A stretch of DNA of 64,000 nt from Flavicella sediminum (lineage in GTDB: Bacteria; Bacteroidota; Bacteroidia; Flavobacteriales; Flavobacteriaceae). The DNA lies in contig NZ_VDET01000002.1 of NCBI RefSeq assembly GCF_006381105.1, positions 1,525,578 through 1,589,577 of the forward strand. The letters are read 5' to 3'. Shown here piece after piece: positions 27,835 through 35,851 of the stretch (the first letter of the stretch is position 1; the number at the start of each line of letters is the position of its first letter). Both the position numbers and the translations under genes were made by a program. The notes under the pieces are model-generated. The model ran no database searches and was not told the DNA's origin. It worked only from the letters and a program-made list of their open reading frames with translations.

Positions 27835-27902
27835 TTATTCCTTCAATACCTTCCCTCAGCAGTTCCCTGAGCTTGTCGAAAGGAGATGGGAATGAAGGAT
27901 AA
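27835..27902. repeat. REP-like element containing the TTCGACAAGCTCAG motif
   Basis: The minus strand reads CCTTTCGACAAGCTCAGGG (27865-27883), a short motif repeated in many bacterial genomes, inside a larger imperfect inverted repeat (CCTTCAAT near 27839-27848 against ATGAAGG near 27892-27899). It is higher in GC than its surroundings. This is the only copy I saw in the window. Confidence 0.5.
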
Positions 27903-27922
27903 ACTTTATATAATAGAAGCAT

Positions 27923-27959
27923 AAAAAAACCTCCTCGAATTTTCGAGGAGGTTTTTCTT
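27923..27959. terminator. bidirectional terminator after ahcY
   Basis: ACCTCCTCGAA / TTCGAGGAGGT stem with A-run before and T-run after, between ahcY and the convergent small gene at 27978. Confidence 0.85.
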
Positions 27960-27977
27960 TAATGAAGAATTTGAACT

Positions 27978-28250
27978 TTAAATATCTACACGTTCAAAAT
28001 AACTCTCTAAAAATTCGTCTACTTTTAATTTTAACTCATTGATAGAGATAGATTCTTCTCTAAAAATAGTTAAATTTTCAGCAACCCTATTTCTACTCAT
28101 ACTTGGTTGTACTTCTGCCATTCTAACACCGTTAATTTTTTCTAACAGGCCTTGTAGTTCAGTGTCTAACGAAATATCGGTTAAATAAATTTTTAGGGTT
28201 TGTTCCTTGGGTGAATTTCTTATTTCTGTTCTAAAATCTAACATAGGCAA
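27978..28250 (-). CDS. small protein of unknown function, ferredoxin-like fold pattern
   Basis: A 90-residue soluble protein. Predicted pattern is strand (LKIYLTDI), helix (ELQGLLEKI), strands (VRMAEVQPS, AENLTIFRE) and a long C-terminal helix (SINELKLKVDEFLESYF), reminiscent of small ferredoxin-fold domains, but there is no metal motif. An ATG two codons in (28244) is an alternative start. It appears monocistronic. I do not recognise the family. Confidence 0.6.
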   Translation of the reverse strand: MPMLDFRTEIRNSPKEQTLKIYLTDISLDTELQGLLEKINGVRMAEVQPSMSRNRVAENLTIFREESISINELKLKVDEFLESYFERVDI

Positions 28251-28787
28251 AAGTTTTTGGTTTTTAAAAAGGGCATGTTGCTTAGCAACTCTTCTAAGTT
28301 AGTAGTTTCCTTTTGAAAATACAAGAAAATTTTTAAAATCCGTTGGGGGAATTAGTAAAGGAAAGATTGTGTAAGTCTAAAACAAAAAAAACTCGTGTAA
28401 GGTTTTCATAGCAATTTTCATTGTTCCTTACACGAGATTAATACACTACCCCTAGTGATCAAAAAATGTTTTTTAGCTATTCGCTAATAAACTCTAAATG
28501 CATGCGTGATGTATAAACATCAATGTTTTAGAATGTTTGATACGTCAAAGATGCATTGTTTCTAAGTTGTGGAGAAATGAAATGTGTGAATGGGTATTTT
28601 TACCTAGTGAGTGAATTGGTTTTTTGAGTAGGGTATTCTTTTTCTAAGGCCTTGTATTTAGGCTTAACAAAAGTTGATAATAATAAGGATGTTAATTTAT
28701 TTTTAGTAGTTTTAGTCTTTTAAAAAAAACAGCACCCCTAGGTCAATACGTATGTAATATACAAGTAATCTTTAAATTTAAATTAAC
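28251..28787. other. 537-bp intergenic region with a minus-strand terminator and no convincing ORF
   Basis: Between divergent genes at 28250 and 28788. Besides the minus-strand terminator at 28384-28436 it holds small inverted repeats (TTAGC/GCTAA near 28472-28486; TGATGT/ACATCA near 28507-28522). Only minute ORFs exist on the minus strand before the terminator, so a non-coding RNA is possible. Confidence 0.5.
28384..28436 (-). terminator. orphan minus-strand intrinsic terminator
   Basis: An 11-bp perfect stem (CTCGTGTAAGG at 28392-28402 with CCTTACACGAG at 28426-28436), with an inner CAAT/ATTG stem in the loop, is followed on the minus strand by eight T. On the plus strand no T tract follows, so it ends minus-strand transcripts, yet no gene lies upstream of it on that strand. 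Confidence 0.7.
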
Positions 28788-29330
28788 ATGAAATTTCATT
28801 TAAGAAAGTCTCAAGATGAGACAACAAGTATTGCTCTTGAAGTAAATACAGACAATTTGATTTTAGCTACAGAAAACTGTAGTTTAGGACAAGGAACATT
28901 GGCCAGTCCAATTATAGCCGATAGCTTTGCTAGTTTTGTAGGCTCTGATTTTCCTAGTTTTAACGCGGGAGAAACCATTGAATTTGAAATAGAACCAGAT
29001 GACAGTCAGTATGATGCTGAAGTGGTTTGTTTGCTGTTAAATAGTATTGGGAAAGAGGATAATTACAATTCTCAAATGACGGAAGAATTATTTAGAAGTG
29101 TTTTTTATTGTGGCAATGGCTCTAATGCAACTCCAATGATTGACGGTGTTTTGTCAGTTTATCCAGATACGCCTACTTCAGCAGGCTTGACAATTAATGC
29201 TTCAGAAGATGCAACGAAAGAATTTTATTTTTCCTATAGCATTATTTTTTCTATGGAATTAAACGGACAATTATACTATTACATCATTGATCCAATTATA
29301 AAAGTTAGAGGTTCTAGCTATCCTAATTAA
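28788..29330 (+). CDS. acidic protein of unknown function upstream of a two-component system
   Basis: A 180-residue acidic protein without signal peptide or membrane segment. It reads as a mostly beta protein (FEIEPDDSQYDAEVVCLLL, KEFYFSYSIIFSMEL, LYYYIIDPIIKVRG). The final IDPIIKV is loosely like the end of the AidA/PixA inclusion-body family, but I would not assign it on that. It ends eight bases before the histidine kinase, so it probably shares its transcript and may be sensed, sequestered or regulated with it. Confidence 0.6.
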   Translation: MKFHLRKSQDETTSIALEVNTDNLILATENCSLGQGTLASPIIADSFASFVGSDFPSFNAGETIEFEIEPDDSQYDAEVVCLLLNSIGKEDNYNSQMTEELFRSVFYCGNGSNATPMIDGVLSVYPDTPTSAGLTINASEDATKEFYFSYSIIFSMELNGQLYYYIIDPIIKVRGSSYPN

Positions 29331-29338
29331 TCGATAAA

Positions 29339-31141
29339 TTGATTAGATCTACTTATTTTTTATATCAAAGACTGTTTTGCATCATTCTAATTTTAGGATG
29401 TTGCAAAACGGTCTTTTCTCAAAATTTAAAAACTGCCGATAGTTTAATTAGTATACTAAAATCTAAAAAATTAACGCCAGTTGAAAGGACGAAAATGTTG
29501 TCCTGGGTATCTTGGTATCATCCTAATAGTTTTGTTTCACTTCAATATGCGAATGAATCCTTAAAATTAGCTGTAGAAATCGAAGATCTTCAATTACAAG
29601 CAGAGGCTTGGGAAATTATTGGTCATGCTCAAAGAAATTTAGGAAACAGTAGCTTGTCCTTTGAGGCTGCTTTTGAAAGTTTACAAATATATGAGTCTTT
29701 GGGGTTGTTGGAATACCAAGCGGCTAGTTATAATCAAATAGCAAACAATTATATACTAGAGAAGGATCATGAAATGGCCATCACCTACTTTAAAAAAGCA
29801 AAACCCATATTTTTAGATTTTGAATTGATGTACAAATATTTTAGTACTGTTTTAAATTTAGGAGAATCTTATCGGTTAAATGGGCAATTGGAGTTGGCAG
29901 AAGCATCTTTTTTAGAAGTGCTTGAATCAACAGTTATTGAAGAAAATCAAATATTAAAAGGCTATGCTTTGGGAAACTTAGGTATGGTGTATTGTTCCCA
30001 ACATAAATTTTTAGAGGCCAATAAAAATTTAAAAGAAGCCATAGGTATATTACGAGCTGTAAATGACTGGTATTCTACATCGGTTTATATTGCAGAATTA
30101 GGAGAGGTACAAAGAAAAAAGGGGGCTATTTCGGCAGCTGAAACTTATTATTTGGAAGCCTATGCCATGGCTAAAAAAAACGGACTAAAAGAACAGGTTC
30201 GAGATTTTAGTAAAATGCTTACCAATTTGTACGAAAAAAATGAAAAGTATGCCAAGGCTTTGAGTTTTCAAAAAACGTATCAAACCTATCAAGATAGTTT
30301 GGTCAATAAAACAAATATCAAACAAATAGAACAACTCAAATCAGGGTATGAAATTAACAAGCGTGAGTCTGAAATAAATGTACTTCATATAAAAAACACA
30401 AGTCAAAAAAGATGGGTAATTGGTTTAAGTATTGGTGTTTTTGTATTTTTAGTTTTGGCTTATTTGTTATTTATTGGAATAAAAAAAATTAGAAAGGCAA
30501 ATGTAATTTTGTCTGAACAAAAAGAAATAATTAGTAAAAAGGAACAAGAAAAAGCTTGGTTGTTACGCGAGTTAAATCATCGTGTAAAAAACAATCTTCA
30601 AATGATTTCAAGTTTGTTAAATTTACAAAGTAGCAAATTAGATGGGCATCCTGCACAAGAAGCAATTATTACAGGAAAAAATAGAGTAGAAGCCTTGTCT
30701 TTGGTACATCGTAAATTGTATCAGGAAGGTGTAGATACACGTATTTACGTAAAAGAATATGTTGAAGAATTAGTACTAGGTTTGTTTCATGGCTACAATG
30801 CGCATTTTGAACCAGAATTTGACATAGATGATTCTAGCGTAAGTATTGACATTGCTATTCCGCTAGCATTAATTATAAATGAGTTGGTTATAAATTCTTT
30901 AAAATATGCTTATAAAGATATTGAAAAGCCAAAATTTAAAATTAGCATGAAACCCAATGGCGCCAATCGTTTGGGGATAGAAATTGTTGACAATGGAATT
31001 GGTTTTGGAGATCTTACCCAAAAGAAAAGTAATTCTTTAGGGTTGAAATTGATTGATTCATTAATTATGCAGTTAGAAGGTAAGGTTGAAAAACTAGAAG
31101 GCAAAGGTACCCATTGGAAAATGGAGATTAAATCAAAATAA
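29339..31141 (+). CDS. TPR-containing sensor histidine kinase (HisKA_2 type)
   Basis: A 600-residue kinase. After an N-terminal signal (LFCIILILGCCKTVFSQ) comes a periplasmic array of TPR-like repeats (about 60-320, for example AEAWEIIGHAQRNLGNSSLS), one transmembrane helix (about 358-382, WVIGLSIGVFVFLVLAYLLF), a coiled linker, a HisKA_2 phospho-acceptor segment (ELNHRVKNNLQMISSLLNLQ, His about 410) and a HATPase_c domain (NELVINSLKYA N-box, EIVDNGIGFGD G-box). No ATG fits the frame near the start; TTG at 29339 is used. It is followed 22 bases later by its likely LytTR response regulator. Confidence 0.9.
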   Translation: MIRSTYFLYQRLFCIILILGCCKTVFSQNLKTADSLISILKSKKLTPVERTKMLSWVSWYHPNSFVSLQYANESLKLAVEIEDLQLQAEAWEIIGHAQRNLGNSSLSFEAAFESLQIYESLGLLEYQAASYNQIANNYILEKDHEMAITYFKKAKPIFLDFELMYKYFSTVLNLGESYRLNGQLELAEASFLEVLESTVIEENQILKGYALGNLGMVYCSQHKFLEANKNLKEAIGILRAVNDWYSTSVYIAELGEVQRKKGAISAAETYYLEAYAMAKKNGLKEQVRDFSKMLTNLYEKNEKYAKALSFQKTYQTYQDSLVNKTNIKQIEQLKSGYEINKRESEINVLHIKNTSQKRWVIGLSIGVFVFLVLAYLLFIGIKKIRKANVILSEQKEIISKKEQEKAWLLRELNHRVKNNLQMISSLLNLQSSKLDGHPAQEAIITGKNRVEALSLVHRKLYQEGVDTRIYVKEYVEELVLGLFHGYNAHFEPEFDIDDSSVSIDIAIPLALIINELVINSLKYAYKDIEKPKFKISMKPNGANRLGIEIVDNGIGFGDLTQKKSNSLGLKLIDSLIMQLEGKVEKLEGKGTHWKMEIKSK

Positions 31142-31163
31142 ATTGTAAAAGATAAGTTACCCC

Positions 31164-31931
31164 ATGAGTGAAAAATCGAAAGTGAAAATTATTGTTGTGG
31201 AAGATGAAATGTTGTTAGCACAAGACATCATTCAACGATTGACCAATATGAATTACGAAGTTCTTGCTTCGGCAATGACAGCAAAAAGAGCTTTGGAACT
31301 GATTGAAGAATTTCCTGAAGTAGATATCTTACTTTTAGACATCATGATTAAGGGAGACAGAGATGGTATTGAGTTGGCCAGAATGATCAAAGAAAAATAC
31401 GACATCCCCTTTATCTTTTTAACCTCTAATGCCGATGCACATATTGTAGATCGCGCTAAAAGTGTTGAGCCTTATGCCTATATGTTAAAACCTTTTAACG
31501 ACAGGCAAGTGGGTATTTCTATTGAATTGGCTTTGATGAATTATGCTAAAAAAACACCTGAAAAAGATTTGTTAAAAAGACAAGGTTTTGAAGACAATGA
31601 AAACCAAGTGCTGCAAATTAAAGACAGTCTGTTTTTGAAAAAAGACCATCATTTTAAACGTGTGCTGTTAGACGATATTTTGTTTATTCAAGCGGATAAT
31701 AATTATTCAACCGTTTTTACCAAGTCTGAAAAGTTTTTGTATTCTATTGTTATGAAAAAAATAGAAGAGCAATTGCCCAAAGGGCGTTTTTTAAGAACAC
31801 ACCGAAGTTATATTGTTAACACGCAACTTATTGATGGTTTTGAAGGGAATTTATTACATGTTGGTGGGCATAAAATTCCGATTAGTAAATCGAATAAGCA
31901 AGAAGTATTTAAGTTGTTTAAAACGATTTAG
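31164..31931 (+). CDS. LytTR-family response regulator
   Basis: A 255-residue regulator: receiver domain (about 7-125) with the acidic pair VEDE, phospho-acceptor Asp in ILLLDIMIKG and Lys in YMLKPF, then a linker and a LytTR DNA-binding domain (about 160-255, ILFIQADNNYSTVFT ... FLRTHRSYIVNTQLIDGF ... KIPISKSNKQEV). It is the partner of the adjacent TPR kinase. LytTR proteins bind short direct repeats; the targets here are unknown. Confidence 0.93.
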   Translation: MSEKSKVKIIVVEDEMLLAQDIIQRLTNMNYEVLASAMTAKRALELIEEFPEVDILLLDIMIKGDRDGIELARMIKEKYDIPFIFLTSNADAHIVDRAKSVEPYAYMLKPFNDRQVGISIELALMNYAKKTPEKDLLKRQGFEDNENQVLQIKDSLFLKKDHHFKRVLLDDILFIQADNNYSTVFTKSEKFLYSIVMKKIEEQLPKGRFLRTHRSYIVNTQLIDGFEGNLLHVGGHKIPISKSNKQEVFKLFKTI

Positions 31932-32004
31932 ACAAAGACTTGTCTAAAATTTATTTTGAGTAGTCCCTTTTTTTAGCCGAATCTATTTTTCATTTTTTTA
32001 ATAG

Positions 32005-32012
32005 TATTTTTG
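32005..32012 (+). promoter_or_regulatory. putative -7 element of the EamA transporter gene
   Basis: TATTTTTG, a perfect TAnnTTTG match 34 bases before the start codon. Confidence 0.4.
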
Positions 32013-32046
32013 CGGCTCTTATTAATAAAATACGAAAGTCTTTTTT

Positions 32047-32889
32047 ATGAAAAGCTCACAAGCAATTTTTTATATGGTTCTCAGTGTCGTAGCATTTTCA
32101 CTAATGAATGCCGTGGTAAAATATGTAGGTGATTTTAGCGCATATCAAATTGTTTTTTTTAGATCTATCGGTACTTTGTTTTTTACCATGCCTTTGCTGC
32201 TAAAAAATAAAATTCCAATTCTTGGAAATCATAAAAAATGGTTGCTCCTTAGAGGGTTGGCAGGCGTAATTTCACTGACTTGTTTTTTTCAATCTTTAAA
32301 TTATTTGGCCCTAGGTACGGCGGTTTCATTGCGGTATACATCGCCTATTTTTGCGGCAATTTTTGCCCTTGTTTTTTTAAAAGAAAAAATAAAGCCAGTA
32401 CAATGGTTGTTGTTTTTAATTGCGTTTAGTGGTGTTTTAATTATCAAAGGTTTTGGGGTTGAAGTCAATTCTATAGGATTGGTTTTCGCTATTTTATCGG
32501 CTATTTTTTTAGGGTTAATATTCGTGCTTATTCGTAAAATTGGAGACTCAGAACATCCATTGGTTATAATCAATTATTTTATGGTCATGGCTTTTCTTTT
32601 TGGCGGACTTATGTCTATCAATCATTGGAAGCAACCAAATATGGTAGAATGGTTGTTGCTGTTAAGTTTAGGGGTTTTTGGTTATGTAGGGCAGTTGTAT
32701 TTAACCAAGGCATTCCAATCGTATGAAACCAATGTAATTGCGCCGCTAAAATATTTAGAAGTTGTCTTTATGATTCTAATTGGTGCGTTTTGGTTTGGTG
32801 AAATTTACAACCTTTGGACACTTTTGGGCGTGCTGTTAATTATGTTCGGACTGATTTACAATGTCTATTTAAAAAGAAGTAAAAATTAA
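32047..32889 (+). CDS. EamA/DMT-family transporter
   Basis: A 280-residue integral membrane protein with ten predicted helices in two EamA repeats, typical of drug/metabolite transporters. The first repeat includes FFRSIGTLFFTMPLLL and LNYLALGTAVSLRYTSPIFAAIFALVFLKEKI; the second ends LKYLEVVFMILIGAFWFGEIYNLWTLLGVLLI. The substrate cannot be told. It is transcribed alone and converges on yifB with only four bases between stops. Confidence 0.9.
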   Translation: MKSSQAIFYMVLSVVAFSLMNAVVKYVGDFSAYQIVFFRSIGTLFFTMPLLLKNKIPILGNHKKWLLLRGLAGVISLTCFFQSLNYLALGTAVSLRYTSPIFAAIFALVFLKEKIKPVQWLLFLIAFSGVLIIKGFGVEVNSIGLVFAILSAIFLGLIFVLIRKIGDSEHPLVIINYFMVMAFLFGGLMSINHWKQPNMVEWLLLLSLGVFGYVGQLYLTKAFQSYETNVIAPLKYLEVVFMILIGAFWFGEIYNLWTLLGVLLIMFGLIYNVYLKRSKN

Positions 32890-32893
32890 TTGT

Positions 32894-34432
32894 TTAACTC
32901 AACCAACCATCTCTATCCAAGCTTCGGTATTGTATGGCTTCGGAAATATGCTGAGGTAAAATACTTGTTTGTTGGTCCAAATCGGCAATAGTTCTGCTAA
33001 CTTTCAAAATACGGTCATAAGCTCTGGCAGATAAATTCAAACGTTCCATAGCCGACTTTAGCATTTCTTTGGAAGCTGTATCCAAAGCGCAAAATTCACG
33101 TATTTGTTTTACAGACATTTGCGCATTGTAATGAATATTTTCAAAAGATTGAAAGCGTTGGGTTTGTATGGCTCTTGCTTTGCTAACACGTGCTCTAATC
33201 AATTTGCTTTTTTCACCGGTTCGCTCTTCTGATAATTTTTCAAAAGGAACAGGAGTTACTTCTATATGTATATCAATACGATCCAACAAAGGCCCTGATA
33301 TTCTTCCTAAATAGCGCTGCATTTCTTGAGGGGTAGAGCTCATAGGGCTACCAGGGTCGTTAAAAAATCCACTCGGACTTGGATTCATACTAGCCACCAA
33401 CATAAAACTGCTAGGGTAGGTCACCGTAAAACGGGCTCTTGAAATAGTCACTTCCCGATCTTCTAAAGGTTGTCGCATGACTTCCAAAACGGTTCTTTTA
33501 AACTCGGGCAATTCATCTAAAAATAAAACACCGTTGTGCGACATGGATATTTCGCCAGGTTGTGGGTATTGTCCGCCGCCGACTAGGGCAACGTCGCTTA
33601 TGGTATGATGAGGTGAGCGAAAAGGACGTTGACTCATCAAACCAAAATTGGCTTTTAAGCGTCCTACTACGGAATGAATTTTTGTAGTTTCCAAAGCTTC
33701 TTCCAAAGTCATAGGGGGTAAAATACTAGGCAAACGTTTTGCCAACATGGTTTTTCCAGATCCTGGAGGGCCAATTAAAATAATATTGTGCCCACCGGCT
33801 GCAGCAATTTCCATGCAGCGTTTGATCGATTCTTGGCCTTTCACATCAGCAAAATCAAATTCGGGATTTTCTAGGGTTTCTTCAAACTGTTTTTGAATAT
33901 CAATTGTGGTAGGTTCTAAAATTTCGGTTTTATCAAAAAAAGAAATAACCTCCAAAATATTTTCAATCCCATAAACGTCTAATCCTTCAACAATAGCAGC
34001 TTCATTGGCATTTTGTTTGGGTAATAGCAAACCTTTAAAACCTTCTTCTTTGGCTTTTATGGCAATGGGTAAGGCTCCTTTTATAGGTTGCAGACTTCCA
34101 TCTAAAGACAATTCTCCCATGATGATAAATTCATTTAAGGCTTCGCTTTTAATTTGGTTAGAAGCAGCTAAAATTCCAATGGCTAAAGTTAAATCGTAAG
34201 CCGAACCTTCTTTTCGTAAATCGGCAGGCGCCATGTTTAAAGTGATTTTTTTTCCAGGCAATTTATAGCCAATATTATTGAGAGCCGCAGAAATTCTGTA
34301 GCTACTTTCCCGAACAGCATTGTCGGGCAAGCCCACTAAATGGTATCCAATTCCTTGATCGATATTTACTTCAACGGTAATGGTGGTGGCTTCAATACCA
34401 AAAACGGCAGAGCCATAAACTTTTATCAACAT
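32894..34432 (-). CDS. comM: YifB/ComM-family Mg-chelatase-like AAA+ ATPase
   Basis: A 512-residue AAA+ protein: N-terminal Lon-protease-like ChlI domain (about 20-140), then the ATPase core with Walker A GPPGSGKTMLAKRLP, Walker B VLFLDELPEF and the arginine-finger region, and a C-terminal Mg_chelatase_C domain (LNLSARAYDRILKVSRTIADL). ComM is a hexameric helicase that extends branch migration in natural transformation; in bacteria without known competence the role is less clear. A possible 44-residue basic ORF lies 20 bases upstream on the same strand. Confidence 0.93.
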   Translation of the reverse strand: MLIKVYGSAVFGIEATTITVEVNIDQGIGYHLVGLPDNAVRESSYRISAALNNIGYKLPGKKITLNMAPADLRKEGSAYDLTLAIGILAASNQIKSEALNEFIIMGELSLDGSLQPIKGALPIAIKAKEEGFKGLLLPKQNANEAAIVEGLDVYGIENILEVISFFDKTEILEPTTIDIQKQFEETLENPEFDFADVKGQESIKRCMEIAAAGGHNIILIGPPGSGKTMLAKRLPSILPPMTLEEALETTKIHSVVGRLKANFGLMSQRPFRSPHHTISDVALVGGGQYPQPGEISMSHNGVLFLDELPEFKRTVLEVMRQPLEDREVTISRARFTVTYPSSFMLVASMNPSPSGFFNDPGSPMSSTPQEMQRYLGRISGPLLDRIDIHIEVTPVPFEKLSEERTGEKSKLIRARVSKARAIQTQRFQSFENIHYNAQMSVKQIREFCALDTASKEMLKSAMERLNLSARAYDRILKVSRTIADLDQQTSILPQHISEAIQYRSLDRDGWLS

Positions 34433-34452
34433 AGCAATTTGATTTAAGATGT

Positions 34453-34587
34453 TTAACCTATTTTTTTCTTGAAAATTTCAAATTTTCTAGGTGGTCGAAA
34501 TTTGCGACGACCTCCTCTTTTTCTTAGGTGCAAGATTTTGTCCACAAGAATTTCTTTCGAAATTGTAGCTGTTTTATTCATAGCCAT
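34453..34587 (-). CDS. possible 44-residue basic peptide upstream of comM/yifB
   Basis: An ORF starting ATG at 34587 (or 34581) and ending 20 bases before comM. It encodes MAMNKTATISKEILVDKIL followed by a tail extremely rich in Lys and Arg (HLRKRGGRRKFRPPRKF, then KKKIG). The basic tail would suit nucleic-acid or ribosome binding. Its codons also form an imperfect DNA hairpin (GGTGGTCG/CGACGACC), so the region might instead be a structured leader. I do not recognise a family. Confidence 0.4.
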   Translation of the reverse strand: MAMNKTATISKEILVDKILHLRKRGGRRKFRPPRKFEIFKKKIG

Positions 34588-34612
34588 AGAAAAAATTAAT
34601 AATAGAAAATAC

Positions 34613-34639
34613 TTCAACTAATAGGAGCTATCGGTTGAA
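34613..34639. promoter_or_regulatory. 27-bp imperfect palindrome, candidate operator
   Basis: Arms TTCAACTAATAG and CTATCGGTTGAA, matching at 10 of 12 positions around a GAG spacer. It lies between the minus-strand small ORF/comM and the plus-strand LacI-type gene at 34760, so it could control either or both. Confidence 0.4.
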
Positions 34640-34759
34640 ATGCAATTTTTTCTTTTAAAGATAGACAAAAAAGAGGAAAATTAGAAATTCTATTTGTTAG
34701 AGTATTGGAGAGGGAATTGTTTATTTTAGCCTAGTCAACCCAGTTTTGTAAAACACCCA

Positions 34760-35791
34760 ATGAACAAAAGAATTACATTAAAGCAGATTGCTGCAGAATT
34801 TAACGTGTCTATTGCTACGGTCTCCAAAGCCTTAAAAGATAGTCATGATATTGGTTTGGAAACACGAAAAAAAATTCAGGAGTACGCGGATGAGAAAGGC
34901 TACAAACCCAATATTTTTGCCTTGGGTTTGAAGATGAATAAAACGAAAACCATTGGGTTAATTTTGCCCAATATTTTAAATCGGTATTTTGCCAAAGTAT
35001 TTAGTGGGGTTGAAAAAATTGCCAACGAACACGGTTACAATGTAATTATTTCTATTTCTCATGATAGCTATCAAAAAGAGGTTGCTGCAACCAATTATTT
35101 TTTAAATGGAACTGTAGATGGTTTTATAGTATCTATTGCAGAAGAAACCCAAAAGCGACAAGAATACCAACACTTTATAAACACAGAAAAATACGGTGTC
35201 GGTATGGTGATGATGGATCGAGTATGTGAAGAAATTTTATGTGATAAAGTGATTGTAGATGATGTGGAAGCTGCTTACAAAGCCACTTCATATTTTATAA
35301 AAAACAATCGAAAAAAAATTGCTTTGGTGTCTATTATTAGTGATACCAGTGTAGGGAAATTAAGAATAGAAGGGTATAAAAAAGCATTGCTTGAAAACGG
35401 AATTCCCCTAGATGAAAATTTAATTGTAAAAGTGGGCAAGAATGATGATTTGGAAACCTTGCTAAAAATTGTTGTGGGCAGTAGAAAGGTGGATGCCATT
35501 TTGTGTTTAGAAGAAACGGCCACAATTGAAACTTTAGAAAGCTTGCAAAAACAGGGTTACAATATTCCAAATGATATTTCTTTGATTGGTTTTACAAATG
35601 GTGAATTGGCACAACATGCCACACCAAAAATAACCACTGTAAGTCAGCATGGTGTTTTTATGGGAGAACAGTCTATGAAATATTTATTAGAGCGCTTGCA
35701 AAGTATGGAAGACGGCGTAAAATTAGAGCCGCGGATTAAAACGATAAAAACGAGTATTATAGAACGAGATTCTACTATAAAAGAAAAGTAA
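34760..35791 (+). CDS. LacI-family transcriptional regulator 1
   Basis: A 343-residue regulator with an N-terminal LacI helix-turn-helix (TLKQIAAEFNVSIATVSKAL), hinge helix (KPNIFALGLKMNKT) and a periplasmic-binding-protein-like effector domain (about 62-340: IGLILPNILNRYFAKVFSGVEK, DGFIVSIAEET, GFTNGELAQHATPKITTV). It probably senses a sugar or sugar phosphate. It converges on the xylose/pentose-phosphate operon at that operon's 3' end, so a role in pentose or related sugar control is plausible but not proven. Confidence 0.92.
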   Translation: MNKRITLKQIAAEFNVSIATVSKALKDSHDIGLETRKKIQEYADEKGYKPNIFALGLKMNKTKTIGLILPNILNRYFAKVFSGVEKIANEHGYNVIISISHDSYQKEVAATNYFLNGTVDGFIVSIAEETQKRQEYQHFINTEKYGVGMVMMDRVCEEILCDKVIVDDVEAAYKATSYFIKNNRKKIALVSIISDTSVGKLRIEGYKKALLENGIPLDENLIVKVGKNDDLETLLKIVVGSRKVDAILCLEETATIETLESLQKQGYNIPNDISLIGFTNGELAQHATPKITTVSQHGVFMGEQSMKYLLERLQSMEDGVKLEPRIKTIKTSIIERDSTIKEK

Positions 35792-35794
35792 ACT

Positions 35795-35828
35795 AAAAAA
35801 GGGAAGTTCAAACGAACTTCCCTTTTTT
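35795..35828. terminator. bidirectional terminator between LacI regulator 1 and the xyl/tkt operon
   Basis: AAGGGAAGTTC / GAACTTCCCTT stem with an AAAC loop, A6 before and T6 after; serves both convergent transcripts. Confidence 0.85.
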
Positions 35829-35851
35829 AATTGGATTTTGTATAATAGTGC

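Noticed and set aside
34490-34523. Hairpin GGTGGTCG/CGACGACC as a terminator
   Set aside because: No proper T tract directly follows on either strand and it lies in the possible 44-residue ORF; it may only reflect the Arg-rich codons.
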